Source: Myxococcales bacterium (GTDB taxonomy: Bacteria > Myxococcota > Polyangia > Polyangiales > Polyangiaceae). Taken from it: a stretch of DNA of 63,066 nt. The stretch covers positions 1-63,066 of the forward strand of contig PLXW01000152.1 of NCBI GenBank assembly GCA_003151595.1, given 5' to 3'. The notes under the pieces were generated by a model. The model was given only the letters and a program-made list of their open reading frames with translations. It ran no database searches and had not been told where the DNA came from. How positions within the stretch are numbered: the stretch's first letter is position 1; each line of letters starts with the position of its first letter. The translations under genes were made by a program, and so were the position numbers. Shown here one piece after another: positions 44,901-52,736 of this stretch.

Positions 44901-46076
44901 TACGAGCCGCTCCTCGCGGAGGTCCTGCACAACGGCGTCTTCGCGCGACTGCAGTCGTTCCTCGGCGGGCTCGCGAACATGAGCGTCAACCACTGCACCG
45001 CCTTCGATCCGCAGACGCGCCTCTGCAAGACGAGCGTGCAATACGACGGCGTTCACGTCGTCGCTCAGGCGCTGACGCTTCTCCTCGATCCGCAGCGAAC
45101 GCCGGGCCTCGTGGATCGCACGGGGAGCGCGTTCGCTCAACGGAACGACGGACAGAAGACCGATCCGCTCACGGGGTTGGATCTCCTCGTCCAGGGGTTC
45201 AACGCGATGGACCGCTCCTTCGGCACCTACGCCGGTGCTCATCCCGGCGATACGAGCCGGATGGATCTGTGGCGCGCCGCGCGGTCCGAGTTCGTCGACG
45301 CATTCTTGGAGGTGAAGGGGCAAGGGCCCTCGGCCAGCTTCGCGAACCCCACCCTGATCGACGTCCTTCCGCAAGCCATCGGCGCGCTCCGCGAGCAGGT
45401 GGCCGCGAACTGTCCGCCCGGCGCGCCGTGCGCATGGGCGCAGCAGGGACTCTCGAGCGATCTCTCGGCCACCCTCGGCGGCCCCTCGTTCGCCGCGGCG
45501 ATCGATCTCCTCGACGCGCTCCGCCAGGACGACGCCGCGCGACCGGAGATCGAGCAGCTCGTCACCTACCTCCTCAGCGCCGCTTCCGGGAGCGACGCGC
45601 AGGCCGGCGCGCTCGCCGCCGCCCTGGACCTTCTCCAGGTGCTCCAGGACGACATCAATCTTCCGCCATTCGACCAGGTGCTCGCCCGCACCCTTGCGCC
45701 GCCCGTGACCGACGGCGCCGGCAAGGTCGTTCAGCGCAGCCTGGCCGACGCCGGCCTCCGCGCGCTCACCAAGATCTTCGAGCTCGACGTTCGAGGCACC
45801 GGCGCGGCCACCTGTTCTTCCCAGCGCGATCCCAACCGCGCCATCGGCGTGCTCCTTCGGAACCTCGTGACTCCGATGGGCGCGGACCAGCAGGCGCCGC
45901 TCGAAGTCATCATGAGCGCGATGGCCGACGTGAACCGCGCCGACCCCAGCTCGGCCGCCAAGCTGAATGGCGCCGACTACGGGAACATCGCAAACGAGAT
46001 GAGCGAGTTCTGCCTCGATTCCACGCGAGGCCTCGAACAATTTTATGCGGTCATCCACCAGATCATCGGTGGCTGA
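42000..46076 (+). CDS. Very large envelope lipoprotein, unknown function
   Basis: A 1358-residue protein. The start ATG at 42000 (GTG three bases earlier also possible) is followed by a basic N-terminus, an alanine-rich hydrophobic stretch and a lipobox-like LGFAAC, so it is probably lipid-anchored. A short Ala-Ser-Thr repeat lies near residue 160 (encoded by repeated GCGTCGACC at about 42478-42532). The remainder is helical, rich in Leu/Ala/Pro/Asp, with about 20 cysteines scattered in pairs such as CDPTPF...CSSVN and CDPTLP...CSQDG. No known domain is recognised. It lies between a TetR gene and a START-domain gene, next to fadL, which suggests a part in binding or moving the lipid substrate across the envelope; this is inference. 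Confidence 0.75.
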   Translation: MGMSSKITWGARSALGAATVLGFAACAPDFSTARAAAPTTALGRTLYSVVCDRVGAQSLPTDVTGGSFRSICHPDAATGAYGTKVDISQLPPLQNPAYTASGELIPLAQQETNRAYEIARIEALGRDRESLVTSLDAALPVASIPVLPATTPAPCDAPSSASTASTASTASSASTGSTVPFQGELGATMGRLLDLYDDASETLPSVTRAVGRTLDDIKADPEGRAALARLDAREGYRPLPIALGTVRPILSYPRLVELTRSVVAPLLSQPGQTEGPAALAYDDLMSASYEELRSPSDPAPALALTTTSDPLLPGRAVLSRPRTSLEATRSILSFVSPDFATGTPDFLVQRDSRGYAAVPLVNGAVPSPFIDQTGPAGAPDLLPDVDALGQFITSNGVPPPSPFFAPGDPDGPRDTLGRALGSASGGALEYGYVDAYQTALAALARSSQTFFAPDVVATKETAMNALAALPVLAGTRDVLPTSAKVYPPDPFAVHNWNVGHASAPPPAGLGTTPVTLSYRAFHPETSPLVDLVYALGQVAATPEMDDLLALAQQLFASQPKQLASLMGLVLEIRAIAAKHPEATLPNNDTLWDDVFVKLAPVAHEPGLLEDILRAFADPATLPMEQVLETFLTMRDDISYDTNNLNGPSIDLTTGIAPPDFTSPVDRTQPDVGSNRSEMQKFLSLLHDTNGLSICTKDGAIVHITGLQSVLPIPIPVSFNYPADTSDATSPNLISAAMCGVFGSSAPAHLDRCAVFGYQNVMSLLLDVLLGKALLQVNDPCLNTLMNSSLVKGLGDGSQYGGANKFLQAISGVDGFSLQPDLRGFARLLYFETPSPGLPSDPNGATTNLLTSNFLKDTIDPIPSMVCDPTPFTTSTGLVYPLRTCSSVNDVLRARDPNALFPVDQLGFVPSLQPLAKAFDKHNQPLLFADLFDVLHLHWGSSAQPGTVCDPTLPRSNARWCSQDGLVTYEPLLAEVLHNGVFARLQSFLGGLANMSVNHCTAFDPQTRLCKTSVQYDGVHVVAQALTLLLDPQRTPGLVDRTGSAFAQRNDGQKTDPLTGLDLLVQGFNAMDRSFGTYAGAHPGDTSRMDLWRAARSEFVDAFLEVKGQGPSASFANPTLIDVLPQAIGALREQVAANCPPGAPCAWAQQGLSSDLSATLGGPSFAAAIDLLDALRQDDAARPEIEQLVTYLLSAASGSDAQAGALAAALDLLQVLQDDINLPPFDQVLARTLAPPVTDGAGKVVQRSLADAGLRALTKIFELDVRGTGAATCSSQRDPNRAIGVLLRNLVTPMGADQQAPLEVIMSAMADVNRADPSSAAKLNGADYGNIANEMSEFCLDSTRGLEQFYAVIHQIIGG

Positions 46077-46112
46077 CGCACACGGAAGCATTGAGCAGGA
46101 GGACACACAGCC

Positions 46113-46823
46113 ATGACCTTTCTCACCCGACACTCGCTCTCGCTCAAGATCATCTTCGTGCTCTCGGCGGCGCTCCTCCTCGTCCCGCCTACCTCCCAGG
46201 CCGCCGAAGGGGCGCGCGATGGGTGGGTCACGACGCGAACGGAGAACGGCATCATGGTCTCTCACAAGGACGTCCCCGGAAGCCCGTTCCTCGCCTTCCG
46301 CGGCGAAGGAGACGTGGACGAGCCGCTCCTCCTCGTAGGGAGCGTCCTTGTGGACATCACTCGCAGTAACGAGTGGATCGACAGCCTGGTCGAATCCAAG
46401 GTGCTGCGTCGCGTGAGCGAGACCGAGTACATCACCTACTCGCATATCGGCACCCCGATCACGATGAGCGACCGTGACTTCGTCACCGACGTGACGCTCG
46501 CCGTTCAGCCCGTCGAGAAGCGCCTCGATATCCAGATGCACTCGGTGAGCGATCCCACGGCGCCGAGCACCCACTACGTCCGTGGCGAGCTGAGTAGCGG
46601 CTCGTGGACTCTCACGTCGATCGACCACGGGCGGGGCACACACGTGGTCGCCGAGATCCACTGCGACCCGAAGGGGAGCATCGCCGCGTGGCTCGTGAAC
46701 AAGTTCCAGAACAACTGGGGCTTCAACACGCTCTCGAGCCTCCGCTCCCAGGTGAAGAAGCCCGACATTGCAGTGCACCCGCGCCTGAAGGCGGTGCTCG
46801 TGGAGAAGGGTTTCTTCGACTGA
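46113..46823 (+). CDS. Secreted START-domain lipid-binding protein
   Basis: A 236-residue protein with a signal peptide (FVLSAALLLVPPTSQA|AEG) and a START/SRPBCC domain filling the rest: GWVTTRTENGIMVSHKDVPGSPFLAFRGEGDVD, SNEWIDSLVESKVLRRVSE, ITMSDRDFVTDVTL, SGSWTLTSID, THVVAEIHCDPKGSIAAWLVNKFQ. The pattern (ITMSDRDFV, then a C-terminal helix with WLVNKF) matches StAR-related lipid transfer domains, known for binding sterols and other lipids in a closed pocket. Export puts it in the periplasm, where it could ferry the substrate from FadL to the inner membrane. SD AGGAGG. Gene order (large lipoprotein, START, aldehyde dehydrogenase) supports this role. Confidence 0.85.
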   Translation: MTFLTRHSLSLKIIFVLSAALLLVPPTSQAAEGARDGWVTTRTENGIMVSHKDVPGSPFLAFRGEGDVDEPLLLVGSVLVDITRSNEWIDSLVESKVLRRVSETEYITYSHIGTPITMSDRDFVTDVTLAVQPVEKRLDIQMHSVSDPTAPSTHYVRGELSSGSWTLTSIDHGRGTHVVAEIHCDPKGSIAAWLVNKFQNNWGFNTLSSLRSQVKKPDIAVHPRLKAVLVEKGFFD

Positions 46824-46854
46824 TTCTCAGTTCGTTCAGAGAGGAGCTCGCTTC

Positions 46855-48384
46855 ATGGAACTCGTAGAGTCGATTCCGCACGACGGCAGGCCTCGCAAGA
46901 TCCGGATCGCGAGCCCGGCCACCCGGGACGCGATCGGAGAAATCGACGTGGCCACGGCCGCCGAGGTTCGCGACGTGGTCGCCCGTGCGCGCGCCGCTCA
47001 GCCGGCGTGGGGAGCACTGAGCTTCGACGAGCGCGCGGCTTACATGCGGCGAGCGCTGAAGATCCTTCTTCGGCGCCAGGAAGAGTTCATGGACGTCATC
47101 ACGCGCGAGACCGGCCGGTCGCGCGTGGAGACGATCATGATGGAGATGTTCGCGGCGTGCGACTCGCTCGCCTACTACGCCAAGCACGCCGAGCGCGTCC
47201 TCGGCGACCGCAAGGTTCCGCTGCATCTTCTCAAGACGAAGAAGATGATCGTCACGTACCGGCCGCTCGGCGTGGTGGGGATCATCACGCCGTGGAACGG
47301 CCCCTTCATCCTCTCGTTGAACCCGTCCGTGCAGGCGCTCATGGCCGGCAACACGGTCGTCTTGAAGCCGTCGGAGGTGACGCCGTTCTCCGGCCGCCTC
47401 GTCGGTGAGCTCTTTCGAGAAGCGGGCTTTCCGCCCGGCGTCTTCACGGTGATCGAAGGAGACGGCGAGACCGGCGCCGCGCTGGTCGACGCCGGCGTGA
47501 ACAAGATCTCATTCACCGGAAGCGTCCGCACGGGTCGCAAGGTGGGCGAGGCCTGCGGCCGCAACCTCATTCCGTGCACCCTGGAGCTCGGCGGCAAAGA
47601 TCCGATGATCGTCTGCGCCGACGCGGACATGGATCGCGCGGTCGGCGGCGCGGTGTTCGGCGCGTTCATGAACACCGGGCAGTACTGCTGCTCCACCGAG
47701 CGCGTGTACGTGGTCGAAACCATCGCCGACGAGTTCACTCGCCGCGTCGTCGAAAAGGTTCAGTCGCTCAAGCAGGGCAAAGAGGGAGATTTCGATCTCG
47801 GCCCCATGATCTGGCCGAACCAGCTCGAGGTCATCGAGCGTCACGTGGCCGACGCGGTGAAGCGCGGAGCCAAGGTGCGGACGGGCGGTCGCCGGAGCGA
47901 GAAGCTCGGGAACATGTTCTACGAAGCGACGGTCCTCACCGACGTCACGCACGACATGCTGGTCATGAAGGAAGAGACCTTCGGCCCCATCCTCCCCATT
48001 CTCCGCGTGGCGAACGAGGACGAGGCCGTGCGCATGGCGAACGACTCCACGTACGGCCTGTGCGCCAACGTATGGACGTCCGACGACGCGAAAGGAGTCG
48101 CGCTCGCCCGGCGGATCGACGCCGGGTCCATCTGCGTGAACGATTGCGCGGTGACGTATGGAGCCGCCGAGGCGCCGTTCGGCGGGCGCAAGTCGAGCGG
48201 TGTCGGCCAGGTGAACGGTGAGGCGGGCCTGCGTGGCTACGCTTACGCGACTCCCATCATCGTCGAGCGCTTCAATCCGAAGGAGGAGCGCATCTGGTAC
48301 CCGTACACCGCGGACAAGGGGAAGCTCCTCCAGCGCATCATGAAGATCGTCTGGGGAACGCCGCTCGGTCGGTTCCTCTCCTAG
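46855..48384 (+). CDS. NAD(P)-dependent aldehyde dehydrogenase
   Basis: A 509-residue ALDH-superfamily enzyme with all key residues: Asn148 in TPWNGPF, Lys171 in KPSEV, the GSVRTGR nucleotide turn, general-base Glu244 in LELGGKDP, nucleophile Cys278 in GQYCCS and the EETFGPILP block. It oxidises an aldehyde to a carboxylate. In a steroid setting it could act on the C26 aldehyde of a side chain, but the sequence does not set the substrate. SD AGAGGAG upstream. It follows the START gene by 31 bases and precedes the ferredoxin by 9, so these form one operon. Confidence 0.93.
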   Translation: MELVESIPHDGRPRKIRIASPATRDAIGEIDVATAAEVRDVVARARAAQPAWGALSFDERAAYMRRALKILLRRQEEFMDVITRETGRSRVETIMMEMFAACDSLAYYAKHAERVLGDRKVPLHLLKTKKMIVTYRPLGVVGIITPWNGPFILSLNPSVQALMAGNTVVLKPSEVTPFSGRLVGELFREAGFPPGVFTVIEGDGETGAALVDAGVNKISFTGSVRTGRKVGEACGRNLIPCTLELGGKDPMIVCADADMDRAVGGAVFGAFMNTGQYCCSTERVYVVETIADEFTRRVVEKVQSLKQGKEGDFDLGPMIWPNQLEVIERHVADAVKRGAKVRTGGRRSEKLGNMFYEATVLTDVTHDMLVMKEETFGPILPILRVANEDEAVRMANDSTYGLCANVWTSDDAKGVALARRIDAGSICVNDCAVTYGAAEAPFGGRKSSGVGQVNGEAGLRGYAYATPIIVERFNPKEERIWYPYTADKGKLLQRIMKIVWGTPLGRFLS

Positions 48385-48393
48385 GAAGATGCG

Positions 48394-48588
48394 ATGCGTA
48401 TCCAGGTTGACTACGATCTCTGCGAAGCGAACGCCGTCTGCGTGAAGACGGCGCCGGGCATCTTCGAGGTCGACGACACTGACAAGCTTCACCTCCTCGT
48501 CGCCCGCCCCTCGGCCGAGCAGCTCGATCTGGTGAAGTCCGCCGTTCGCCGCTGCCCTCGACGCGCGCTCTCGCTCGTCGAGGAATAG
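48394..48588 (+). CDS. Three-cysteine ([3Fe-4S]) ferredoxin
   Basis: A 64-residue ferredoxin. Only three cysteines are present, in the arrangement C10-x5-C16 and C54-P, the form expected of a single [3Fe-4S] cluster rather than [4Fe-4S]. Such ferredoxins (FdxD-like) serve cytochrome P450s and oxygenases in actinobacteria and are found near steroid genes. No P450 is in this window, so its partner may be the Rieske oxygenase or a gene outside. Directly behind the aldehyde dehydrogenase. It converges with the amidohydrolase gene (6-base gap). Confidence 0.88.
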   Translation: MRIQVDYDLCEANAVCVKTAPGIFEVDDTDKLHLLVARPSAEQLDLVKSAVRRCPRRALSLVEE

Positions 48589-48594
48589 CGGCGG

Positions 48595-49461
48595 CTACAG
48601 CTTGAAGACGCGCACGGCGTTGTCCCGCAGGAACTTCGGCCAGACGCTGTCCTTGAGCGGCACGTCCGGAAGCTCCTTGAAGATGCGCTCCAGCGTCAGC
48701 CCCATCGGGAAATACCCGGCGTACATGATCTTGTCGGCGCCGCGCGTGTTCGCGTAGTCGAGGATCTCCTTCGGGTAGTGGCGCGGGGCGAAGGCGCTGG
48801 TCGAGTAGTAGAGGTTCGGCCACTTGAGCATCAGCTTCACGGCCAGATCCGTCCACGGCTCACACCCGTGGCGCGTGACCACCTTGAGCTCGGGAAAGAA
48901 CCAGCAGACCTCGTCGAGCAGCGCGACGTCCTGAACGCCCATCGGCACGCGCGGTCCGGGGACCCCCGCGCAGATGCAGATGGGGATGTCGAGCTCGACG
49001 CACTTTGCGTAGAGCGGATAGAACTTCTTGTCGTTGATCGCGACCTGCGGGCAGTAGCCGGCGGGAAACGCCGTCGCCGCCTTGACCCCCCACGTCTCGT
49101 ACGCGCGAACGAGCTCGCGCACGCCGTCCATTCCGGCGTTGGGGTTCACCTGGCAGCTCCCGAAGAAACGCTTCGGATGCTCGCGGATGGCGCGCTGCGC
49201 TTCCTTGTTCCCCGCGTCGACGCCGATCATCGCGCGCTCGATTCCGACCCGATCCATCTCGTCGAGAGCGATGCCCACGTAGTCGCTCGACTTACGCGTC
49301 ATGGGGACGTTCTTGAACATGTACTCGGCCGGGAACTTGAATTGCTCGCGCGACTCGCGATCGAGGAGGAGCGGCTTCAAGAATTCGTACAACGTGGTCG
49401 GGTCGTCGGTCGGGATCTGAAGCATCAGGTCGACGACACCGACTCCAGTGGGCATGGGCAT
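48595..49461 (-). CDS. Amidohydrolase family 2 protein
   Basis: A 288-residue TIM-barrel protein of the amidohydro-rel 2 type: FGSCQVNPNAGMDGVRELVRAYE, GVKAATAFPAGYCPQVAINDKKFYPLYA and KIMYAGYFPMGLTLERIF are family blocks. The usual N-terminal HxH metal motif is absent, so its metal use may be reduced or unusual. Enzymes of this family include decarboxylases and hydrolases, and members occur in actinobacterial steroid clusters, but I cannot assign a step. The ATG at 49461 has GGAGGA seven bases upstream. It is divergent from the DUF35 operon, with a KstR-like box between. Confidence 0.85.
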   Translation of the reverse strand: MPMPTGVGVVDLMLQIPTDDPTTLYEFLKPLLLDRESREQFKFPAEYMFKNVPMTRKSSDYVGIALDEMDRVGIERAMIGVDAGNKEAQRAIREHPKRFFGSCQVNPNAGMDGVRELVRAYETWGVKAATAFPAGYCPQVAINDKKFYPLYAKCVELDIPICICAGVPGPRVPMGVQDVALLDEVCWFFPELKVVTRHGCEPWTDLAVKLMLKWPNLYYSTSAFAPRHYPKEILDYANTRGADKIMYAGYFPMGLTLERIFKELPDVPLKDSVWPKFLRDNAVRVFKL

Positions 49462-49527
49462 GACGAGGTCCTCCGAGGAGTGCGCGCCGCATCGTAGCGC
49501 GCTCTCGAAATCGCTCGACCCGAAAAG

Positions 49528-49541
49528 TGGAACATGTTCTA
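49528..49541. promoter_or_regulatory. KstR-like operator 3
   Basis: TGGAACATGTTCTA fits TnnAACnnGTTnnA. It lies between the divergent amidohydrolase (starts 49461) and DUF35/thiolase (starts 49602) units, about 65 bases from each. Confidence 0.7.
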
Positions 49542-49601
49542 CTTTCGGTCGTGCGGGCCTGCCGCCGCGTGCCTGCGAGCCGCCAAGACCAAGGAGTGAC
49601 T

Positions 49602-50066
49602 GTGGAGAAACTCGCCCCCCGCCCCGGGTCGCTCTCGGCCCCCTACGTGCTCGAGTACACGTATCGCCGGAGCGTCGGTCCCGTGATCGGTCGCTTCCTC
49701 GGAGCGCTGCGGGACGGTCGCATCGAAGGGGTGCGAACGGCCGCCGGGAACATCCTCGTGCCCCCGGCCGAGTACGACCCGGAGACGGGCGACTCGGTGG
49801 GCGAGCCGGTCGAGGTCGGGCAAGTCGGCGTGGTCGTGACCTGGGCATGGGTAGCGAGCCCGCGACCGGGCCACCCGCTGGCGAAGCCGTTCGCGTGGGC
49901 GCTCGTGAAGCTCGACGGCGCCGACACATCGATGCTTCACGCCGTAAGCGGCGTGGGCCGAGCCGAGATGCGCACCGGGATGCGTGTCAAAGCGCACTGG
50001 CGCGCCGAGCGGGTCGGCGAGATTCGCGACATCGCCTACTTCGAGCCGGAAGGAGCGACGCCGTGA
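49602..50066 (+). CDS. DUF35 OB-fold protein without zinc cysteines
   Basis: A 154-residue DUF35-type OB-fold protein. The N-terminal YVLEYTYRRSVGPVIGRFLGALRDGRIEGVRTA is the family's helix-hairpin. Where relatives carry a rubredoxin-like C-x2-C ribbon, this one has ILVPPAEYDPETGDSV and no cysteine, a known Cys-less subtype. The OB fold follows (VVVTWAWVASPRPGHPLAKPFAWALVKLDGAD). DUF35 proteins bind thiolase-like or hydratase enzymes acting on acyl-CoA (in steroid breakdown, ChsH2 and Ltp partners). The GTG at 49602 follows AAGGAG; the longer frame from 49527 would start inside the operator. First gene of a nine-gene operon. Confidence 0.85.
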   Translation: MEKLAPRPGSLSAPYVLEYTYRRSVGPVIGRFLGALRDGRIEGVRTAAGNILVPPAEYDPETGDSVGEPVEVGQVGVVVTWAWVASPRPGHPLAKPFAWALVKLDGADTSMLHAVSGVGRAEMRTGMRVKAHWRAERVGEIRDIAYFEPEGATP

Positions 50067-50548
50067 GCGAGCCCGTTCGCAAGATCAAGTCGCCCGTTCA
50101 CCTCGAGTACACGGTGACGCCCGGCCTCGTCCTCTCGCGCTTTCTCGCGGGCGTCGTCGAGGGGCGGCTTCTGGGGCGGCGCTGCCCCTCGTGCACGAAG
50201 ATCTACGTCCCGCCGAAGGGAGCGTGCCCCACCTGCGGCATCCCGTGCGTCGAAGAGGTCGCCGTGTCCGATGGCGGAACGTTGACGACGTTCTGCATCG
50301 TCAACGTCCCCTTCGAAGGTCAGACGATGAAGCTCCCCTACGTCTACGGGAGCATTCTCCTCGATCGCGCAGACCTCCCGCTCCTTCATCTCATCCAGGC
50401 TCCTGCCGACGAAGTCCGCATGGGAATGCGCGTTCGCGCGGAGTGGCTCCCTCCCGCCGAGCGCAAGCCGACGCTCGAGGCGATTCGCTGGTTCGTCCCC
50501 ACGGGCGAGCCCGACGCTCCCTACGACTCCTACAAGGATCACCTGTGA
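50063..50548 (+). CDS. DUF35 OB-fold protein with zinc ribbon
   Basis: A 161-residue DUF35 protein. Here the ribbon is intact: C41-x2-C44 and C55-x2-C58 (CPSCTKIYVPPKGACPTC), followed by the OB fold (EEVAVSDGGTLTTFCIVNVPFEGQTMKLPYVYGSILLDRAD). It overlaps the preceding gene as GTGA and the next as TGATG. Two unlike DUF35 proteins next to two thiolase-like proteins suggest two heteromeric acyl-CoA enzymes or one four-component complex. By family knowledge they act on CoA-linked side-chain intermediates. Confidence 0.88.
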   Translation: MSEPVRKIKSPVHLEYTVTPGLVLSRFLAGVVEGRLLGRRCPSCTKIYVPPKGACPTCGIPCVEEVAVSDGGTLTTFCIVNVPFEGQTMKLPYVYGSILLDRADLPLLHLIQAPADEVRMGMRVRAEWLPPAERKPTLEAIRWFVPTGEPDAPYDSYKDHL

Positions 50549-51567
50549 TGCGCGATGTCGCCATCGTGTCGTTCGCGCAGCTCTCTGTGGCGCGAACCGA
50601 TCAAGACGACGTGGAGATGCTCGTCCCCTTGATTGCCGAAGCCATCGGCAAGTCGGGAATCCCGAAGAAAGAGATCGGCTTCACCGTCTCCGGAAGCTGC
50701 GACTACCTCGGCGGGAGACCCTTCTCGTTCGTCATGGCGCTCGACGCGCTGGGCGCGTGGCCTCCGATCGCGGAGTCGCACGTCGAGATGGATGGCGCGT
50801 GGGCCCTCTATGAAGCGTGGGTCCGCCTCCAGCACGGGGACATCGACTCGGCGCTCGTGTACGCCTTCGGGCGTTCGTCGCAGGGCGACCTCGGCGAGGT
50901 GATGAGCGCGCAGCTCGATCCCTATGTCGTGGCGCCGCTCGGCCCGGACTGGGTGAGCCTCGCCGCGCTCCAGGCGCGCGCGCTCCTCGACGCGAAGCGG
51001 TGCACCGAGCGAGAGCTGGCGGAGATCGCGGCGCGTAGTCGTCGCACGGAGACTTCGGCCGAAGACCTGCTGCGCGCGAGCTATGTGGTCGAGCCGCTCC
51101 GCGAGCATGACTGCCCGACCTCGTACGACGGCGCCGCGGTCGCCGTGCTCGTCGCCGGAGATCTGGCGAAGAAGGTCTGCGAGCGGCCGGCGTGGATTCG
51201 CGGGATCGACCATCGCATCGAAGCGCACTCGCTCGGCGCGCGCGATCTGACGCGGTCGCCTTCGACGAGGCTCGCCGCCGAGAAGGCCGGCGCGATCGGG
51301 CGCCGGTTCGACGTCGCCGAGCTGCATGCTCCGTTCTCTCATCAGGAGGTCATCGTGCGCGACGCGCTGGGCCTCGGCCCCGAGGTCCCCGTGAACCCGT
51401 CGGGAGGCGCGCTCGCCAGGCACTCGTTCATCGTGAGCGGTCTGAACGCCATCGGTCAGGCCGCGAACGAGATCATCGAAGGACGCGCACGGAGCACCGT
51501 GGCGCACGCGACCTCCGGCCCGTGCCTTCAACAGAATCTGGTCTGCGTTCTCGAGGGGTCGCCATGA
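50548..51567 (+). CDS. Thiolase-fold lipid-transfer-type protein lacking the catalytic Cys
   Basis: A 339-residue SCP2-thiolase/Ltp-type protein (DVAIVSFAQL start, DVAELHAPFSHQEVIVRDALG, VNPSGGALARHSFIVSGLN). In canonical thiolases the nucleophile Cys begins a CASG-type motif; here the position reads VEMDGAWALYEAW, with Asp82. The C-terminal GHP is RHS. It is therefore unlikely to cleave by the usual Claisen route. Ltp2 of mycobacteria, a retro-aldolase working with a DUF35 partner, shows that such variants exist. Function in side-chain shortening is plausible. The start ATG overlaps the previous stop. Confidence 0.85.
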   Translation: MRDVAIVSFAQLSVARTDQDDVEMLVPLIAEAIGKSGIPKKEIGFTVSGSCDYLGGRPFSFVMALDALGAWPPIAESHVEMDGAWALYEAWVRLQHGDIDSALVYAFGRSSQGDLGEVMSAQLDPYVVAPLGPDWVSLAALQARALLDAKRCTERELAEIAARSRRTETSAEDLLRASYVVEPLREHDCPTSYDGAAVAVLVAGDLAKKVCERPAWIRGIDHRIEAHSLGARDLTRSPSTRLAAEKAGAIGRRFDVAELHAPFSHQEVIVRDALGLGPEVPVNPSGGALARHSFIVSGLNAIGQAANEIIEGRARSTVAHATSGPCLQQNLVCVLEGSP

Positions 51568-52721
51568 GGAACCACTGCGCGGTCATCGGCATCGGCCAGA
51601 CGAAGCACGCGGCCAAGCGGGACGATCTCTCCATCGCGGGTCTCGTGCGCGAAGCGGCGCTCCGTGCGCTCGAAGACGCGGGCCTCACCTGGAAGGACAT
51701 CGACGCCGTCGTCATCGGCAAGGCGCCGGACATGTTCGAAGGCGTCATGATGCCCGAGCTGTACCTGGCCGACGCTCTCGGCGCCGTCGGCAAGCCGATG
51801 ATGCGCGTGCACACGGCAGGGAGCGTGGGTGGCTCGACGGCGATCGTCGCGGCGCATCTCGTCGAAGCCGGCGTCCACGAGCGGGTGCTCACCGTTGCCT
51901 TCGAGAAGCAATCGGAGAGCGACGCGATGTGGGCTCTGTCGCCGAAGTATCCGTTCGTCCCGCCGCTCGTCGCCGGGGCCGGCGGGTTCTTCGCGCCGAT
52001 CGTCCGCAGCTACATTCGTCGCTCGGGCGCTCCGAGCGACGTGGGCGCCGTCGTCGCCGTGAAGGATCGGAAGAACGCGCTCGCGAATCCATTCGCGCAC
52101 CTCCACATGGATGACGTCTCGCTGGAGAAGGTCACCGCGTCGCCCATGCTATGGGACCCGATTCGCTACCTGGAGACTTGCCCGTCGTCCGACGGCGCGT
52201 GCGCCATGGTGCTCGGCAGCGAGAAGGCGGCCGCGCGCGCTCCGAAGAAGCCGGCCTGGGTGCGAGGGACTTCCGTTCGCAGTGAGCCGGCGCAGTTCTC
52301 GGGGCGCGACCAGGTGAATCCGCGCGCCGGCATCGACTGCGCGATCGACGTCTACAAGCAGGCGGGCATCACCGACCCGCGCCGCCAGATCGACGTCGCC
52401 GAGATCTACGTCCCCTTCTCGTGGTTCGAGCCGATGTGGCTCGAGAACCTCGGCTTCGCACCGTTGAACGAAGGGTGGCGCCTCACCATGGATGGAACGA
52501 CGGCCATGAGCGGTGACCTCCCGGTCAACCCCTCGGGCGGAGTTCTCTCCACGAACCCCATCGGCGCGTCGGGGATGCTCCGCTTCGCCGAAGCGGCCAT
52601 GCAGGTGCGCGGCGACGCCGGGGCGCATCAGATCGACGGTGCACGTCTCGCGCTCGGGCACGCCTACGGAGGCGCGTCGCAGTTCTTCGCCATGTGGGTC
52701 GTCGGCAGTGAACGGTCATGA
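51564..52721 (+). CDS. Thiolase-fold lipid-transfer-type protein (Cys to Ser)
   Basis: A 385-residue Ltp-type thiolase homologue (CAVIGIGQTKHAAKRDDLS, AALRALEDAGLTWKDIDAVV, VDVAEIYVPFSWFEP region, LPVNPSGGVLSTNPIGASGM). At the catalytic position VHTAGSVGGSTA has Ser87 where Cys normally stands; GHP is TNP. Like the preceding gene it therefore lacks standard thiolysis residues. The two probably form a pair with the two DUF35 proteins. Its ATG overlaps the previous stop by four bases (ATGA). Gene order DUF35-DUF35-Ltp-Ltp resembles the mycobacterial Rv3521-Rv3523 group, recalled rather than compared here. Confidence 0.87.
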   Translation: MRNHCAVIGIGQTKHAAKRDDLSIAGLVREAALRALEDAGLTWKDIDAVVIGKAPDMFEGVMMPELYLADALGAVGKPMMRVHTAGSVGGSTAIVAAHLVEAGVHERVLTVAFEKQSESDAMWALSPKYPFVPPLVAGAGGFFAPIVRSYIRRSGAPSDVGAVVAVKDRKNALANPFAHLHMDDVSLEKVTASPMLWDPIRYLETCPSSDGACAMVLGSEKAAARAPKKPAWVRGTSVRSEPAQFSGRDQVNPRAGIDCAIDVYKQAGITDPRRQIDVAEIYVPFSWFEPMWLENLGFAPLNEGWRLTMDGTTAMSGDLPVNPSGGVLSTNPIGASGMLRFAEAAMQVRGDAGAHQIDGARLALGHAYGGASQFFAMWVVGSERS

Positions 52722-52736
52722 GGGGAGCGCCGTCCG

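Noticed and set aside
43098..46778. Open frame of 1226 codons on the minus strand
   Set aside because: It lies antisense to the large lipoprotein and START genes, is dominated by Arg/Glu/Val-Asp repeats, and has no domain: a high-GC shadow.
47908..47921. Fifth KstR-like box, GGGAACATGTTCTA
   Set aside because: It is inside the aldehyde dehydrogenase coding sequence and has a mismatch at the conserved first T.
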